From positions 29,110 to 93,109 of the forward strand of contig JAPCWD010000010.1 of assembly GCA_025943965.1 (NCBI GenBank): a DNA stretch of 64,000 nt. The letters are read 5' to 3'. The DNA comes from Synergistaceae bacterium DZ-S4. Its GTDB lineage: Bacteria > Synergistota > Synergistia > Synergistales > Synergistaceae. Made by a program: the position numbers and the translations under genes. Below the pieces are notes generated by a model that searched no databases, was not told the DNA's origin, and saw nothing but the letters and a program-made list of their open reading frames with translations. The first letter of the stretch is position 1. Every line of letters starts with the position of its first letter. Below, piece by piece: positions 7,767 through 16,351 of the stretch.

Positions 7767-8888
7767 CTATGGCGTGACGTCCTCTATCTCCTGCTCCTTC
7801 ACCCGGTCAAGCGGCAGATGCCTTATGCCTGCTTTTGACTGTGTAAAGTCTATCCTTTTCAGGTCTATCATCCTGACCTTCCTGTTGTGCTGAGTATGAT
7901 AATAGTAGACCAGGCTTCCTGTGTCTATAGCGCTTGTCCAGATAGTGGAGCTGCGCATCCCGTCCTGTTTCTGAAGTTCTGTAACAGTTCCTTCACCTGT
8001 AGAGAGGGGATGGTTGAAGTTGTCCATAATACGGAATATCTCATATATAGTTTCAGGCCCGTCCGGTGTTTTTCGCGCGAGCATCGTCTGGGCAACAGCC
8101 CTTACAAAACGTGAAGGGGGGGTTATGTCTCCCGGAATGCCAAGGAGTCCGCTGCCTCCTCCCGAGGGCTCAACGGTCAGGTCTCCTATTTTTTTTGGAG
8201 GATAGGGGACCACTGAAAGATTTACGTAGTTGCTCAGATTGGTCAGGTGCCAGTCGAAGCTGGGAGCATTTGTGAGTACTCTCACAGGGTTGTCGCGGAT
8301 CTTCAGTTCACCTTCAAGATATTCTATAACTATTACCTTTCCGCTTTTGTCTGTCACCATGAGGTGCATAGGGGCAGGCGCGCCGCCGAGGGCAGGCTCA
8401 GGGATCGCAACAACACGGACTCTGCCCATACCCTTTTTTACTTCATCGGATGTGGCGAACTGTGTCAGGACATAGGTCGCCATAAGTGCGGGTCCCATGG
8501 ATATCTCTGCTTTGGACGGGTCATAGGACTGATACTCAGAAATTCCCGGGAGATAAAGATAGTTTACGGCAAGCCCCTTTTCATTCAGTCCGTCCGCAAA
8601 GCAGTTCTTCCCTATCATGTCCAGCGCCACAGCCCCGTAACGGGTCTTCCAAGTGAGCCCCTTTTTGCCGTCAGGCGTCTCTGAAGAAAATTCATGTCCG
8701 CGGGGTACTATAGCGACCCTGGAATTTAAGTCGAATGTACCCCATTCCATTGTCCTTCCGCATACGGCGGTTCCGTCGTCTGCAATAAGACATATCGAGG
8801 TACACGCAGAGGATGCAGAGGGAAATAAAATGGCAAAGCTTACGAGAGCCGCTGCTATAATAATTAGAACCTGTTTGATATCCAACAC
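7767..8888 (-). CDS. Exported choloylglycine-hydrolase-family (Ntn) amidase
   Basis: 373 residues, GTG start with GGAGGG 6 nt upstream. The signal peptide ends at SASSA, so processing exposes the Cys of CTSICLIADDGTAV as N-terminal nucleophile, as in bile salt hydrolases and penicillin V acylases (PF02275). Family residues visible: RTMEW, DGLNEKGLAVNYLYLPG, VLTNAPSFDWHLTNLSNY and MRSSTIWTSAIDT near the end. It should hydrolyse a linear amide, but bile salt, penicillin V or N-acyl signal specificity cannot be decided. An exported version rather than a cytosolic BSH suggests a Gram-negative acylase subtype. Confidence 0.85.
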   Translation of the reverse strand: MLDIKQVLIIIAAALVSFAILFPSASSACTSICLIADDGTAVCGRTMEWGTFDLNSRVAIVPRGHEFSSETPDGKKGLTWKTRYGAVALDMIGKNCFADGLNEKGLAVNYLYLPGISEYQSYDPSKAEISMGPALMATYVLTQFATSDEVKKGMGRVRVVAIPEPALGGAPAPMHLMVTDKSGKVIVIEYLEGELKIRDNPVRVLTNAPSFDWHLTNLSNYVNLSVVPYPPKKIGDLTVEPSGGGSGLLGIPGDITPPSRFVRAVAQTMLARKTPDGPETIYEIFRIMDNFNHPLSTGEGTVTELQKQDGMRSSTIWTSAIDTGSLVYYYHTQHNRKVRMIDLKRIDFTQSKAGIRHLPLDRVKEQEIEDVTP

Positions 8889-9053
8889 AAAAATCCCTCC
8901 TGTGTTCTGGCTTCAGCATACTAAATACAGATGGTCAGGCAATTGCATAATTGATCTATAGTACTCGGGCTATCATATCAAATCAGTAAAGAATGAGAAG
9001 CAAGAAGTGATAAAATTTAAACGAAAAAATATTAAAATTTAATTATCTGATGC

Positions 9054-9081
9054 TTGCTAATTAACTAAATTGATGTATAAA
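9054..9081 (+). promoter_or_regulatory. Probable promoter of the serine hydrolase gene
   Basis: TTGCTA (9054-9059), 16-bp spacer, TATAAA (9076-9081). The AT-rich divergent spacer 8889-9162 holds nothing else I can name. Confidence 0.45.
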
Positions 9082-9162
9082 TCAAAGAGATCCCGCATAA
9101 AATCTGAAAAAACAAATTATGGCGGACAATATCTCATATTTTTTCTCCGGGGAGAGGGTAAG

Positions 9163-11184
9163 ATGTCAAAATTTAAAAAGGCCATTGTCAATGTACTTGT
9201 TTTTTGCCTTCTGATCGCAGCCGCAGGGTCATTTGCTGAGGCGGCGGCTTCCTACAGGAACACAAAGGAGGCCGCGCGCGAAGCAGTCTGGAACGTTATA
9301 ACATCAGGGAAAGGCAGTTCCGCAACTGTTGCGGTAATGGACGGAGGCAAAATAGTATATTCGGAAGGCTTCGGAGCCGCCGAGAGGAAGACCGGCAAAA
9401 GTGTAGACAGATCGACCAGGTTCAACATAGGCTCAACAAGCAAGATGTTCGTTGCAACAGCGATCCTTCTTCTGGCAGACGACGGCAAAGTCTCCCTCGA
9501 CGAACCTGTCGTGAAATACATACCCGAATTTGAGATGAAGGATCAGAGATACAGGGACATCACCGTAAGGATGCTTTTCAATCACTCTTCAGGGCTGCCG
9601 GGTTCGACTTTCCTCTTTGGATATGAGCCGGAAGGGGACCCCCACAAGGAGTTTCTTCAGAGAATGAAGGGATCGAACCTGAAGCATGACCCTGGCGCCG
9701 TCGGGATCTACTGCAATGACGGATTCACCCTGGCAGAGATGATAGTCGAAAGGGTATCGGGGGAGAAATTTATTGATTTCCTCAGAGAGAGAGTCTTCAG
9801 GCCACTTGGCATGAAGGATACGGATACAAGCATAGGGGAAACGGGAGGGAACATATCGCATTTTTATGATCCCGAGACCGGAAAGAAGTATCCTCCCGAA
9901 GTGATCCTGGTGCACGCCGCGGGAGGTCTTTCATCAACCGCAGAAGATCTTTGCAGGTTTGCTGACAGCTTCTGCCCGGGAGGCAAAAAAATACTATCAC
10001 AGAGTTCGGTCGAAGAGATACTTAAAAGTCAGCCGACTCCCTTTTCAGCAGGGATGCGGGGTCCGGTCATAATGGACTCGTTCGGCTGGGACTACTCTTC
10101 TCTTCCGGCATACGAGGCAAACGGCATGAGGGTATATTCAAAAGGCGGGGGTACTGGCGCGTACTCGACCGGCCTGCAGGTAATACCTGAAAAGAGGCTT
10201 GTCGTTGCAGCAAGCATATCGGGAAGGATGAACGGGGAAGCCGTTACAAGAGCCATGCTGAATGCGCTTATGAAGGACAAAGGGCTTCCGGTTCCTTCCG
10301 AAAGGAAAAAGGAAAAGCCCGCTGATCCCAAGATCATCCCTGCCGACCTTGCTGCCTTCGAAGGCATCTACGCAAACGGCGGATCCTTCGTAAGGATCAG
10401 GTTTGACAAAGAGAGAAAAAAAATGGACATAATACGGCTGATGCCTGAAGGGGATAAAGTGCCTGCCGGAGATGGCGGATCTGTACTGATCTCCTTTGTC
10501 TACAACGGAGGTTCTTTCAGCTCCTTTGAAAAAGATCTGCGGGGCTATTTTATAAAGAATGGGAATATGCCCTGCTTTATTGCAGAGAAAGATCCCTTTT
10601 ACGGGATAGACAATCTGATGTTCCAGAAAGTACCCGAAGAGAAAAACTCAAAGAAGCTTATTGCGGATATTAAAAGCAAAGTCTGGCTTATCAGGAATAT
10701 GACGCCATCGATCCAGCTGTACAGAGAGACCGCCATATTATCTTCAGATACGTACAGAGAGCTCCCGGGATACCTTACATTTATGAGTCCTTTGAGGGTT
10801 GAGGATGAACACAGTGCCACATATGCCGCGCCTCTGTTCCGGGATCAGTTCGAGCTTGAGATGTACGAAAACGACGGGATCCTGTGGATCAGATCCGGGA
10901 TATTCCTTTTTTCCGATGCCGGGAAAACGAGGGTCCTAAGGAGCGGGCAAAACGCGGTGATGATAGGTGAAAAGGGATATAATGAATGGTACAGGACAGG
11001 TTCAGGTTCCATACTTTCATTTGAAAAACCCGAAAAGGGCAGGATAATGGTTCTGGCTGAAGAAGCCGAGGGCCTGGCGCTCTTTGACAGCATCACAGAC
11101 GAGGGTGAAGTCTATGCGCCTGAAGGCAGTTATGTCGTCTGCATAGGCCGTCCCGGAGAAATGTTCACCGTTAACGTAAAATAA
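9163..11184 (+). CDS. Exported beta-lactamase-family (class C-like) serine hydrolase with long C-terminal region
   Basis: 673 residues from the ATG at 9163 (GAGAGGG 4-5 nt upstream; the ATG at 9070 lacks an SD). Signal peptide to about residue 26 (FAEAAA). Domain of the beta-lactamase/DD-peptidase fold: SxxK in STSKMF (about residue 88), the YxN equivalent in GIYCNDGF and the third box near SKGGGTGAYS. A further 250 residues follow the catalytic domain in beta-rich segments, likely a substrate-binding module. Probably an esterase or D-aminopeptidase/carboxypeptidase-type enzyme; true beta-lactamase activity is not indicated. Single gene ending in a strong terminator. Confidence 0.85.
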   Translation: MSKFKKAIVNVLVFCLLIAAAGSFAEAAASYRNTKEAAREAVWNVITSGKGSSATVAVMDGGKIVYSEGFGAAERKTGKSVDRSTRFNIGSTSKMFVATAILLLADDGKVSLDEPVVKYIPEFEMKDQRYRDITVRMLFNHSSGLPGSTFLFGYEPEGDPHKEFLQRMKGSNLKHDPGAVGIYCNDGFTLAEMIVERVSGEKFIDFLRERVFRPLGMKDTDTSIGETGGNISHFYDPETGKKYPPEVILVHAAGGLSSTAEDLCRFADSFCPGGKKILSQSSVEEILKSQPTPFSAGMRGPVIMDSFGWDYSSLPAYEANGMRVYSKGGGTGAYSTGLQVIPEKRLVVAASISGRMNGEAVTRAMLNALMKDKGLPVPSERKKEKPADPKIIPADLAAFEGIYANGGSFVRIRFDKERKKMDIIRLMPEGDKVPAGDGGSVLISFVYNGGSFSSFEKDLRGYFIKNGNMPCFIAEKDPFYGIDNLMFQKVPEEKNSKKLIADIKSKVWLIRNMTPSIQLYRETAILSSDTYRELPGYLTFMSPLRVEDEHSATYAAPLFRDQFELEMYENDGILWIRSGIFLFSDAGKTRVLRSGQNAVMIGEKGYNEWYRTGSGSILSFEKPEKGRIMVLAEEAEGLALFDSITDEGEVYAPEGSYVVCIGRPGEMFTVNVK

Positions 11185-11205
11185 GAGCATCAATAAATCC
11201 ACAGC

Positions 11206-11246
11206 AAAGGAGCCGCCTGGTCAGGCGGCTCCTTTGCCTTTTTTAT
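11206..11246. terminator. Bidirectional terminator
   Basis: Perfect palindrome GGAGCCGCCT-GGTC-AGGCGGCTCC with AAA before and TTT after, then a T-rich tract. It separates the rightward hydrolase from the leftward pair at 11260-11827. Confidence 0.92.
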
Positions 11247-11259
11247 TAATGCTTCGTGG

Positions 11260-11610
11260 CTAGAGCACCACGCTCTCTTTAAGTTTTCCAAAGACGTTGC
11301 AGGTTGCCTCCACCTCTATCTTTGATCCCTTTTTCATATCTTTGATCTCAAATTGTACATGTTCTGTCCTGGAGTCGCTTTGGGATTTTAGTGTCTTTTC
11401 CTCTATGGCCTTTCCATCGACAGAGACCACGATCTTGCTTATATAGTGATTAGCAGTGTTTTTGACCGGATGGAGGATCGATACATCCAGTACAGAGACA
11501 GCCTCATTCCACTTCAGTTCGACCATTTCCGCGGGGTGTGCATATAGAGGCGTGCAGATGATTATGGCCGACATCAATGTCAAAAGCAGCTTTGCGAACT
11601 TACGCATCAT
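11260..11610 (-). CDS. Small exported protein of unknown function
   Basis: 116 residues from the ATG at 11610 with GGGGG 4 nt upstream. Signal peptide ends near PLYA-HPAE. The mature part is a small beta domain with motifs WNEAVSVLDVSILHPVKN and NHYISKIVVSVDGK, a pattern I associate with small anaerobe proteins distantly like the desulfoferrodoxin iron-binding fold. The usual His/Cys iron ligands are not clearly complete, so no metal function is claimed. It follows the small membrane protein by 19 bp, suggesting a two-gene unit. Confidence 0.65.
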   Translation of the reverse strand: MMRKFAKLLLTLMSAIIICTPLYAHPAEMVELKWNEAVSVLDVSILHPVKNTANHYISKIVVSVDGKAIEEKTLKSQSDSRTEHVQFEIKDMKKGSKIEVEATCNVFGKLKESVVL

Positions 11611-11629
11611 AATTCCCCCTTTATCAGCC

Positions 11630-11827
11630 CTAACCAAGATAGAGCATGTAGATCAGCCCATGCGTCAGTCCGCATGCTACAGCACCGAGACCGCACCAGC
11701 GGTGGACAGTGAAGACAAGCGGCCCCTTTATCCTCTTCCTGAGGCTGGGGCCGAAAAACCCCGTGAACCCGGATAAAGTCATCAGGATCCCTGCCAACAT
11801 GCCGGATAAGCGAAAAGCTTCGATCAT
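11630..11827 (-). CDS. Small two-helix membrane protein with paired histidines
   Basis: 65 residues from the ATG at 11827 (GGGAGGG 6 nt upstream; the ATG at 11833 touches the SD). Two transmembrane helices: about 6-24 and 38-62. The second has histidines at both ends (TVHRWCGLGAV and GLTHGLIYMLY), spaced as in b-type haem-binding helices of ferric reductase or cytochrome b561-like proteins. Haem binding is only an inference. Pairs with the exported protein downstream. Confidence 0.6.
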   Translation of the reverse strand: MIEAFRLSGMLAGILMTLSGFTGFFGPSLRKRIKGPLVFTVHRWCGLGAVACGLTHGLIYMLYLG

Positions 11828-11920
11828 GAGCATCCCTCCCTATAAAATTATAGCTGTTGATTTTTATAAAAAATATAAAACCGATATGTCTTACTATCCA
11901 CTATAAATTATAACTGAAAT

Positions 11921-11975
11921 TGTCGCATATATGCGACGGAGAATTTGCATTGCTTCGAGTCACGGAGAATTTGCC
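11921..11975. repeat. Hairpin-linker array, two units
   Basis: GTCGCAT/ATGCGAC is a perfect stem followed by GGAGAATTTGC, a second imperfect unit and another GGAGAATTTGC. It is the most upstream copy of the hairpin-linker repeat family and lies in the 233-bp spacer before the aldo/keto reductase gene. The remainder of that spacer is AT-rich, with no gene. Confidence 0.7.
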
Positions 11976-12060
11976 GCCCCGTCACCATAGTTACGTTTTT
12001 ATTGCGAAAGTGTATACTATAAACAAAATGACACGTTAACATGATGTGGGGGCATAAATT

Positions 12061-13170
12061 ATGGAGTATGTTGATTTTGGAAAAACAGGAATTAGGGTAT
12101 CCCGTTTTGGACTTGGATGCATGAGGTTTCCAGCTGATGAAAAAGTAGCCATAAAAATGGTCAGGCACGCTATCGACAGCGGAGTCAACTATATTGATAC
12201 GGCGTACACATATCCCGGCAGCGAAGAGATAGTCGGAAAGGCCCTTATGGACGGATACAGGGAAAAAGTCTGCCTTGTGACGAAATGCCCTGTGGCGATG
12301 TCATCGAGCCGCGAGGATATGGAGAGATACCTTGACGAGCAGCTAAAAAGGCTCCGGACGGACTACGTTGACATATACCTGCTGCACAACCTTAGCCCCG
12401 CGGTATGGGAAAAGGTCAGAAAGTTTGACGGAGCGGGATTTCTGGACAAGGCCGCAGCGGAAGGGAAGATACTGCATAAGGGCTTCTCGCTCCACAACAG
12501 TTTTGAAGCTTTTAAGGAGATAATCAGTTACTGTCCCTGGGATATGACACAGATACAGCTGAACATACTGGATGAAAAGAACCAGGCCGGGGGAGTTGAA
12601 GGACTGAAGTATGCCTCTTCAGCCGGACTGCCGGTCACAGTAATGGAACCGCTTCGGGGAGGTTCTCTCGTAAAGGACGCTCCAAACAGCGTACTTGATA
12701 TGGTCGGCGTCTACCGGGAAAAGCGGTCACTTGCGGAATGGTGCTTCAGGTGGCTATACGACAAGCCTGAGGTCACTGTCGTCCTAAGCGGTACCAGCAC
12801 AATGGAACAGCTCGACGATGACCTGAGGATATTCAGCGACTCAGGGTCCGGGGTCATGAGCGAAGAGGACGGGAAGTTTATAGAGGACATTGCAAAAGAA
12901 TACAAGAGCAGCACTGTCATTCCGTGCACTGACTGCAAGTACTGCATGCCCTGCTCTCAGGGAGTCATGATCACAGCGGTTTTCGCTCTTTTCAACAAAT
13001 ACAGGCTGACCGGCGAGGACGCCGTGAAAAACTTTTATGTCAAAAACTTTTACGAAAAGGGCAGGGGAGCAGACAGATGCATTTCCTGCGGTGTATGTGA
13101 AAGGCACTGTCCGCAGGGATTAAAAATTACCGGGCTGCTCTCATCGGCCCATGAAGAGCTGCTGAACTGA
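12061..13170 (+). CDS. Aldo/keto reductase with C-terminal ferredoxin-type domain
   Basis: 369 residues, ATG with GGGGG 8 nt upstream. The (beta/alpha)8 reductase part covers about 1-270: FGKTGIRVSRFGLGCMRFP, catalytic Asp/Tyr in NYIDTAYTYPGSEEIVG, Lys in VTKCPVAM and His in YLLHNL. The C-terminal 90 residues carry CTDCKYCMPCSQGV and CISCGVCERHCPQG, two Cys groups fitting a [4Fe-4S] cluster as in the 'predicted oxidoreductase of the aldo/keto reductase family' of anaerobes. Likely reduces a carbonyl using NAD(P)H or ferredoxin; substrate unknown. First gene of a rightward run with the decarboxylase and SDR genes. Confidence 0.88.
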   Translation: MEYVDFGKTGIRVSRFGLGCMRFPADEKVAIKMVRHAIDSGVNYIDTAYTYPGSEEIVGKALMDGYREKVCLVTKCPVAMSSSREDMERYLDEQLKRLRTDYVDIYLLHNLSPAVWEKVRKFDGAGFLDKAAAEGKILHKGFSLHNSFEAFKEIISYCPWDMTQIQLNILDEKNQAGGVEGLKYASSAGLPVTVMEPLRGGSLVKDAPNSVLDMVGVYREKRSLAEWCFRWLYDKPEVTVVLSGTSTMEQLDDDLRIFSDSGSGVMSEEDGKFIEDIAKEYKSSTVIPCTDCKYCMPCSQGVMITAVFALFNKYRLTGEDAVKNFYVKNFYEKGRGADRCISCGVCERHCPQGLKITGLLSSAHEELLN

Positions 13171-13241
13171 ATCAGATCTGCCTCGTTCATCCCCCTGCTC
13201 TAAAGCGGCTATCCGGAAGAAAATAAGGGGAGGTATATGCA

Positions 13242-14042
13242 ATGAAGGGAAAGTTCAGGATCAAGGAAGACCTTGTCTACAAAATGCCGGTCCATTTCAG
13301 CGGTGATCCCTTTTACCCGGTACGAACTGTTTACGGAGACATGACCACTATCTGCATCAGCTATGAGACGGAAGAGGAGGCACTATTAAGGTTTATCCCC
13401 GAGGATTTTGATTTGATAAGCCCGACCGTGAACATCCAGTTTGCTGAGAGCCGCGATATTGACTGGATGACAGGCGGGGAATACCGTCTTATCCAGGCCG
13501 GAGCTCCGGTAAGATACACTGGCGGCGGCGAAGCGGTTGAAGGCGAATATATCCTTGTTATATGGGAAAACAAGGCATGTCCAATAATTGGAGGAAGAGA
13601 AGAGGACGGAATGCCGAAGATCTTTGCAGATATCGCAGGATTGAGGCACAATGGGGATCATTGGTTTTCTGCGGCAAGTTATGAGTGCAACACATTCCTG
13701 AGGATCGGAATGCAGAGGGGAAGGCCTTTGCAGAATGAGGAGCTCGATCTGCTTAACCGTGATGTCAGGGTGAATTGTTTTGGATGGAGATACATACCGG
13801 AGCTGGGTAAGGCGGGAACTGCACTGAGCCATGCCACGCTCTACCCGCAGGAGATGAAGACAGATAAGGCGTGGGAAGGAGAAGGCAGCATCGAGTGGCT
13901 GAAGTTTGATCCGGAAATGAACATGCTTCAGATCAGGATAATCAGTGAGATGTCCCGGCTGCCGATCCTGAAATATGAAAGGGCGATGATGCTCAGGGGG
14001 TCTGCGCGCCTGAACGTTGGAGATTCAAGATCACTTGTCTGA
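13242..14042 (+). CDS. Acetoacetate decarboxylase family protein
   Basis: 266 residues, close to the family norm. ATG with GGGGAGG 8 nt upstream. The ADC active site is visible: GREEDGMPKIFADI, where the Lys after MP is the Schiff-base residue, preceded by the conserved acidic pair in REED. The N-terminal YPVRTVYGDMTT and the internal WENKACPIIGG also fit. It would release CO2 from acetoacetate or a related beta-keto acid, though many relatives are aldolase-like or uncharacterised. Follows the aldo/keto reductase by 71 bp with no terminator. Confidence 0.82.
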   Translation: MKGKFRIKEDLVYKMPVHFSGDPFYPVRTVYGDMTTICISYETEEEALLRFIPEDFDLISPTVNIQFAESRDIDWMTGGEYRLIQAGAPVRYTGGGEAVEGEYILVIWENKACPIIGGREEDGMPKIFADIAGLRHNGDHWFSAASYECNTFLRIGMQRGRPLQNEELDLLNRDVRVNCFGWRYIPELGKAGTALSHATLYPQEMKTDKAWEGEGSIEWLKFDPEMNMLQIRIISEMSRLPILKYERAMMLRGSARLNVGDSRSLV

Positions 14043-14132
14043 AAGTCGGTCAAAACGCATCAGATACCACAGGGCACAGACATCTTGACACTTATTGCGG
14101 AAGATAGTCTGACTAGCCGAAAGGAGCACGCC

Positions 14133-14939
14133 ATGAGCGGATATTTTGAGAACAGGACGGCAGTAGTGACAGGAGCGGCTTCGGGATTGGGTCTGGGAAT
14201 TACGGAAGAACTCCTGAAAAGGGGCGCGAACGCGGTATTTATGGGGGACTACAGTGAGGAGAACCTGAAGAGCGAGTCCGGGCGCCTTGAAAGGGACTAT
14301 CCCGGAAAAGTCTTCCCTATACTTACCGATGTGACAAAACTCGATCAGGTCCAAAGCCTGATTTCGACGGCAAAAAACAACTTGGGGCGTATAGATTTCC
14401 TCTTCAACAACGCAGGAATGGGACTGACTCTCCCGACTGAAAAGATAACATTTGACATATGGAGATATATTATCGACCTGAACCTGATGGGGGTCATTTA
14501 TGGAACCTATACTGCCATACCGGTAATGAGGGAACAGGGGGCAGGACACATCATCAACACAGGATCGATCGCAGGGAAAGTCCCTGTGCCTTATCAGGCA
14601 GTATACGCCGCCAGCAAAAGCGCCGTCATATCAATGACGGAATGTCTCCAGTATGAACTTCAGAACGAGGGGCTTCAGTTTTCTGTCTTCTGTCCCGGCA
14701 ACGTCAGGACCGCGATATTCAAAGACGTTACCCCTCCGGCAGATTCCGTAAGCGTCGAGGAAGCGGTCACATACATCTTTTCTGAGATAGAAAAAGGTTC
14801 GTTAGTCATAATCTTCCCTGAAACAGCCAGGTCTGCAGACTACCTTTACAGGGAAAAGAGAGATGAATTCGACAAGATGATGAAACAGATGGCTGACGAA
14901 AGGCGTGAAAATTACAGGACCAAAGGGACATATTGCTAG
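14133..14939 (+). CDS. Short-chain dehydrogenase/reductase (SDR)
   Basis: 268 residues from the ATG at 14133 with AAGGAG 6 nt upstream; the longer frame from 14085 has no SD. Classical SDR: TGAASGLG cofactor loop, FNNAGMG, active-site Ser in NTGSIAGK, YAASK catalytic Tyr/Lys. The Asp of MGDYSEEN after strand 2 suggests NAD preference. It likely oxidises or reduces an alcohol/ketone. Sits 90 bp after the decarboxylase gene, so ketone chemistry is a reasonable joint theme. Confidence 0.88.
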   Translation: MSGYFENRTAVVTGAASGLGLGITEELLKRGANAVFMGDYSEENLKSESGRLERDYPGKVFPILTDVTKLDQVQSLISTAKNNLGRIDFLFNNAGMGLTLPTEKITFDIWRYIIDLNLMGVIYGTYTAIPVMREQGAGHIINTGSIAGKVPVPYQAVYAASKSAVISMTECLQYELQNEGLQFSVFCPGNVRTAIFKDVTPPADSVSVEEAVTYIFSEIEKGSLVIIFPETARSADYLYREKRDEFDKMMKQMADERRENYRTKGTYC

Positions 14940-15011
14940 ATGTTCGGGCATTTGAAAGAGTTATCCTTATGCCTGAAAGACTTTTGATGCGGAGATGATG
15001 GTGAGGAAGCC

Positions 15012-16214
15012 TTGAATATGTCCGCCGGGTGGTATTCAAAAAGAGCAGACATACCGTCAGACCTTGTCATACTGCTTATCGCGGGTCTGACGATGGTCAT
15101 TGCGGGACTTTTGCTTTTTGCCGTTTACTCGGGCAAAGTGCCCTACTATGAAAACGGCCTGTACGGACTTCTGATATTCATATATGCGCTCCAGATCACT
15201 GTACTTGGCAAAACGCCGTTTGGCGGCATCTCCCAAAGGACGCTTCCGGTTTTGATGCTCGGCATTATCATTGCCTGTATAGGCATAGTCACATGTTTCG
15301 TTCCCGACCTTCTAAAAAGCATTCCGAGGGCCATGCTGTTTATGTGTTTCGGACCCGGAGGTATGATCCTTCTGCTGCAGATGCTCTTCTCCAAAGATAA
15401 ATTCCCGCTTTGGAAAAAGAAGGGGGGGATACTGATGAAGCTTGCAGTAAACTGTGCCGCCCTCTATTCCCTCTCAATAGTGATCTCCATACTGCTGCTC
15501 GATAAAGATTTCATCCCGGAATCTCTGACGGCATTTTCAGTGCTTCTGTACGGTTTGCTGATCCTTTCACTCACCGCGGTGCTCTATAAGGTCTACGCAC
15601 TCTATCCGGCCGCCGCAAAGAGGCCGCCGGGAGGCATAAGCCTTTCGGACGATAGGGCGGTCATCCTCATCACAGGTATATTCATGGTCTTGCTTGGGCT
15701 GCTGCTTATACCCGTTACTTTCGGCCTTCTGCCCTTTTCAGGGAGCGCCCAGCTTGGACTCCTTGTGGTCATAATGTCCATCCAGATGACAGCTTTTGGA
15801 AATACTCCGCTGAGGTCCTTCACAAGGACATGGCCGCTTGTTTTTCTTGGGCTCCTTTTTGCATCCATGGGGATAATCTCATGCATAGTCCCCGGGATAA
15901 TGCTCCCATGGCTGACTCTGATCATAGCGTTCCTGAATATCGGAGGAGGCGCCATACCGCTTGTAAAAATGCTCACTTCGCTGTTCAGCGGAGAGCAAAA
16001 GAAGACGGCTCAAATGCCGCCCGTGATCACAAAACTGCTCATTACCCAGACGACCCTGAACACCCTCTCTATAATTTTTGGGACATCTATGCTGATAAGG
16101 AACCTTATCCCGGGACCTGTCATTGGAATAGTCCTTACAGCGAACGGGGCGGTCCTTCTCTACCTGCTTTCACTCCTTTCCAAAATTGACATGCTTAATG
16201 AAGGAAGAGCCTGA
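15012..16214 (+). CDS. Multi-pass membrane protein with internal duplication
   Basis: 400 residues. Start unclear: TTG 15012 (GAGG 5 nt upstream) or ATG 15018. About ten to twelve hydrophobic segments in two homologous halves (about 17-190 and 215-390). Matching phrases are ALQITVLGKTPFGG and SIQMTAFGNTPLRS, then IIIACIGIVTCFVPD and LLFASMGIISCIVPG. No transporter or enzyme motif is recognised. The tandem-duplicated topology is typical of membrane carriers. Last gene of the 12-16 kb run, 72 bp after the SDR. The function is unknown. Confidence 0.75.
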   Translation: MNMSAGWYSKRADIPSDLVILLIAGLTMVIAGLLLFAVYSGKVPYYENGLYGLLIFIYALQITVLGKTPFGGISQRTLPVLMLGIIIACIGIVTCFVPDLLKSIPRAMLFMCFGPGGMILLLQMLFSKDKFPLWKKKGGILMKLAVNCAALYSLSIVISILLLDKDFIPESLTAFSVLLYGLLILSLTAVLYKVYALYPAAAKRPPGGISLSDDRAVILITGIFMVLLGLLLIPVTFGLLPFSGSAQLGLLVVIMSIQMTAFGNTPLRSFTRTWPLVFLGLLFASMGIISCIVPGIMLPWLTLIIAFLNIGGGAIPLVKMLTSLFSGEQKKTAQMPPVITKLLITQTTLNTLSIIFGTSMLIRNLIPGPVIGIVLTANGAVLLYLLSLLSKIDMLNEGRA

Positions 16215-16271
16215 TTATAATATACTTCCGATTGCTTTATCACTTTTCTTGTTTAAAAAGTATTTGCGCTC

Positions 16272-16308
16272 TTGCTTTGAAGAGATAACAATGTTATATA
16301 TCATTGTA
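16272..16308 (+). promoter_or_regulatory. Promoter with overlapping palindrome before the first universal stress gene
   Basis: TTGCTT (16272-16277), 17-bp spacer, TATATA (16295-16300). An inverted repeat ACAATG...CATTGT (about 16289-16308) brackets the -10 box and could be an operator. Confidence 0.5.
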
Positions 16309-16351
16309 GAACAATAAAAACATTTCAAATCTATCCAAGGGGGGAGCAGCA

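Noticed and set aside
9163..11184. True class C beta-lactamase
   Set aside because: Has the SxxK and YxN plan, but the protein is far longer than AmpC and the third box is GGGTG-like; esterase/peptidase relatives fit better.
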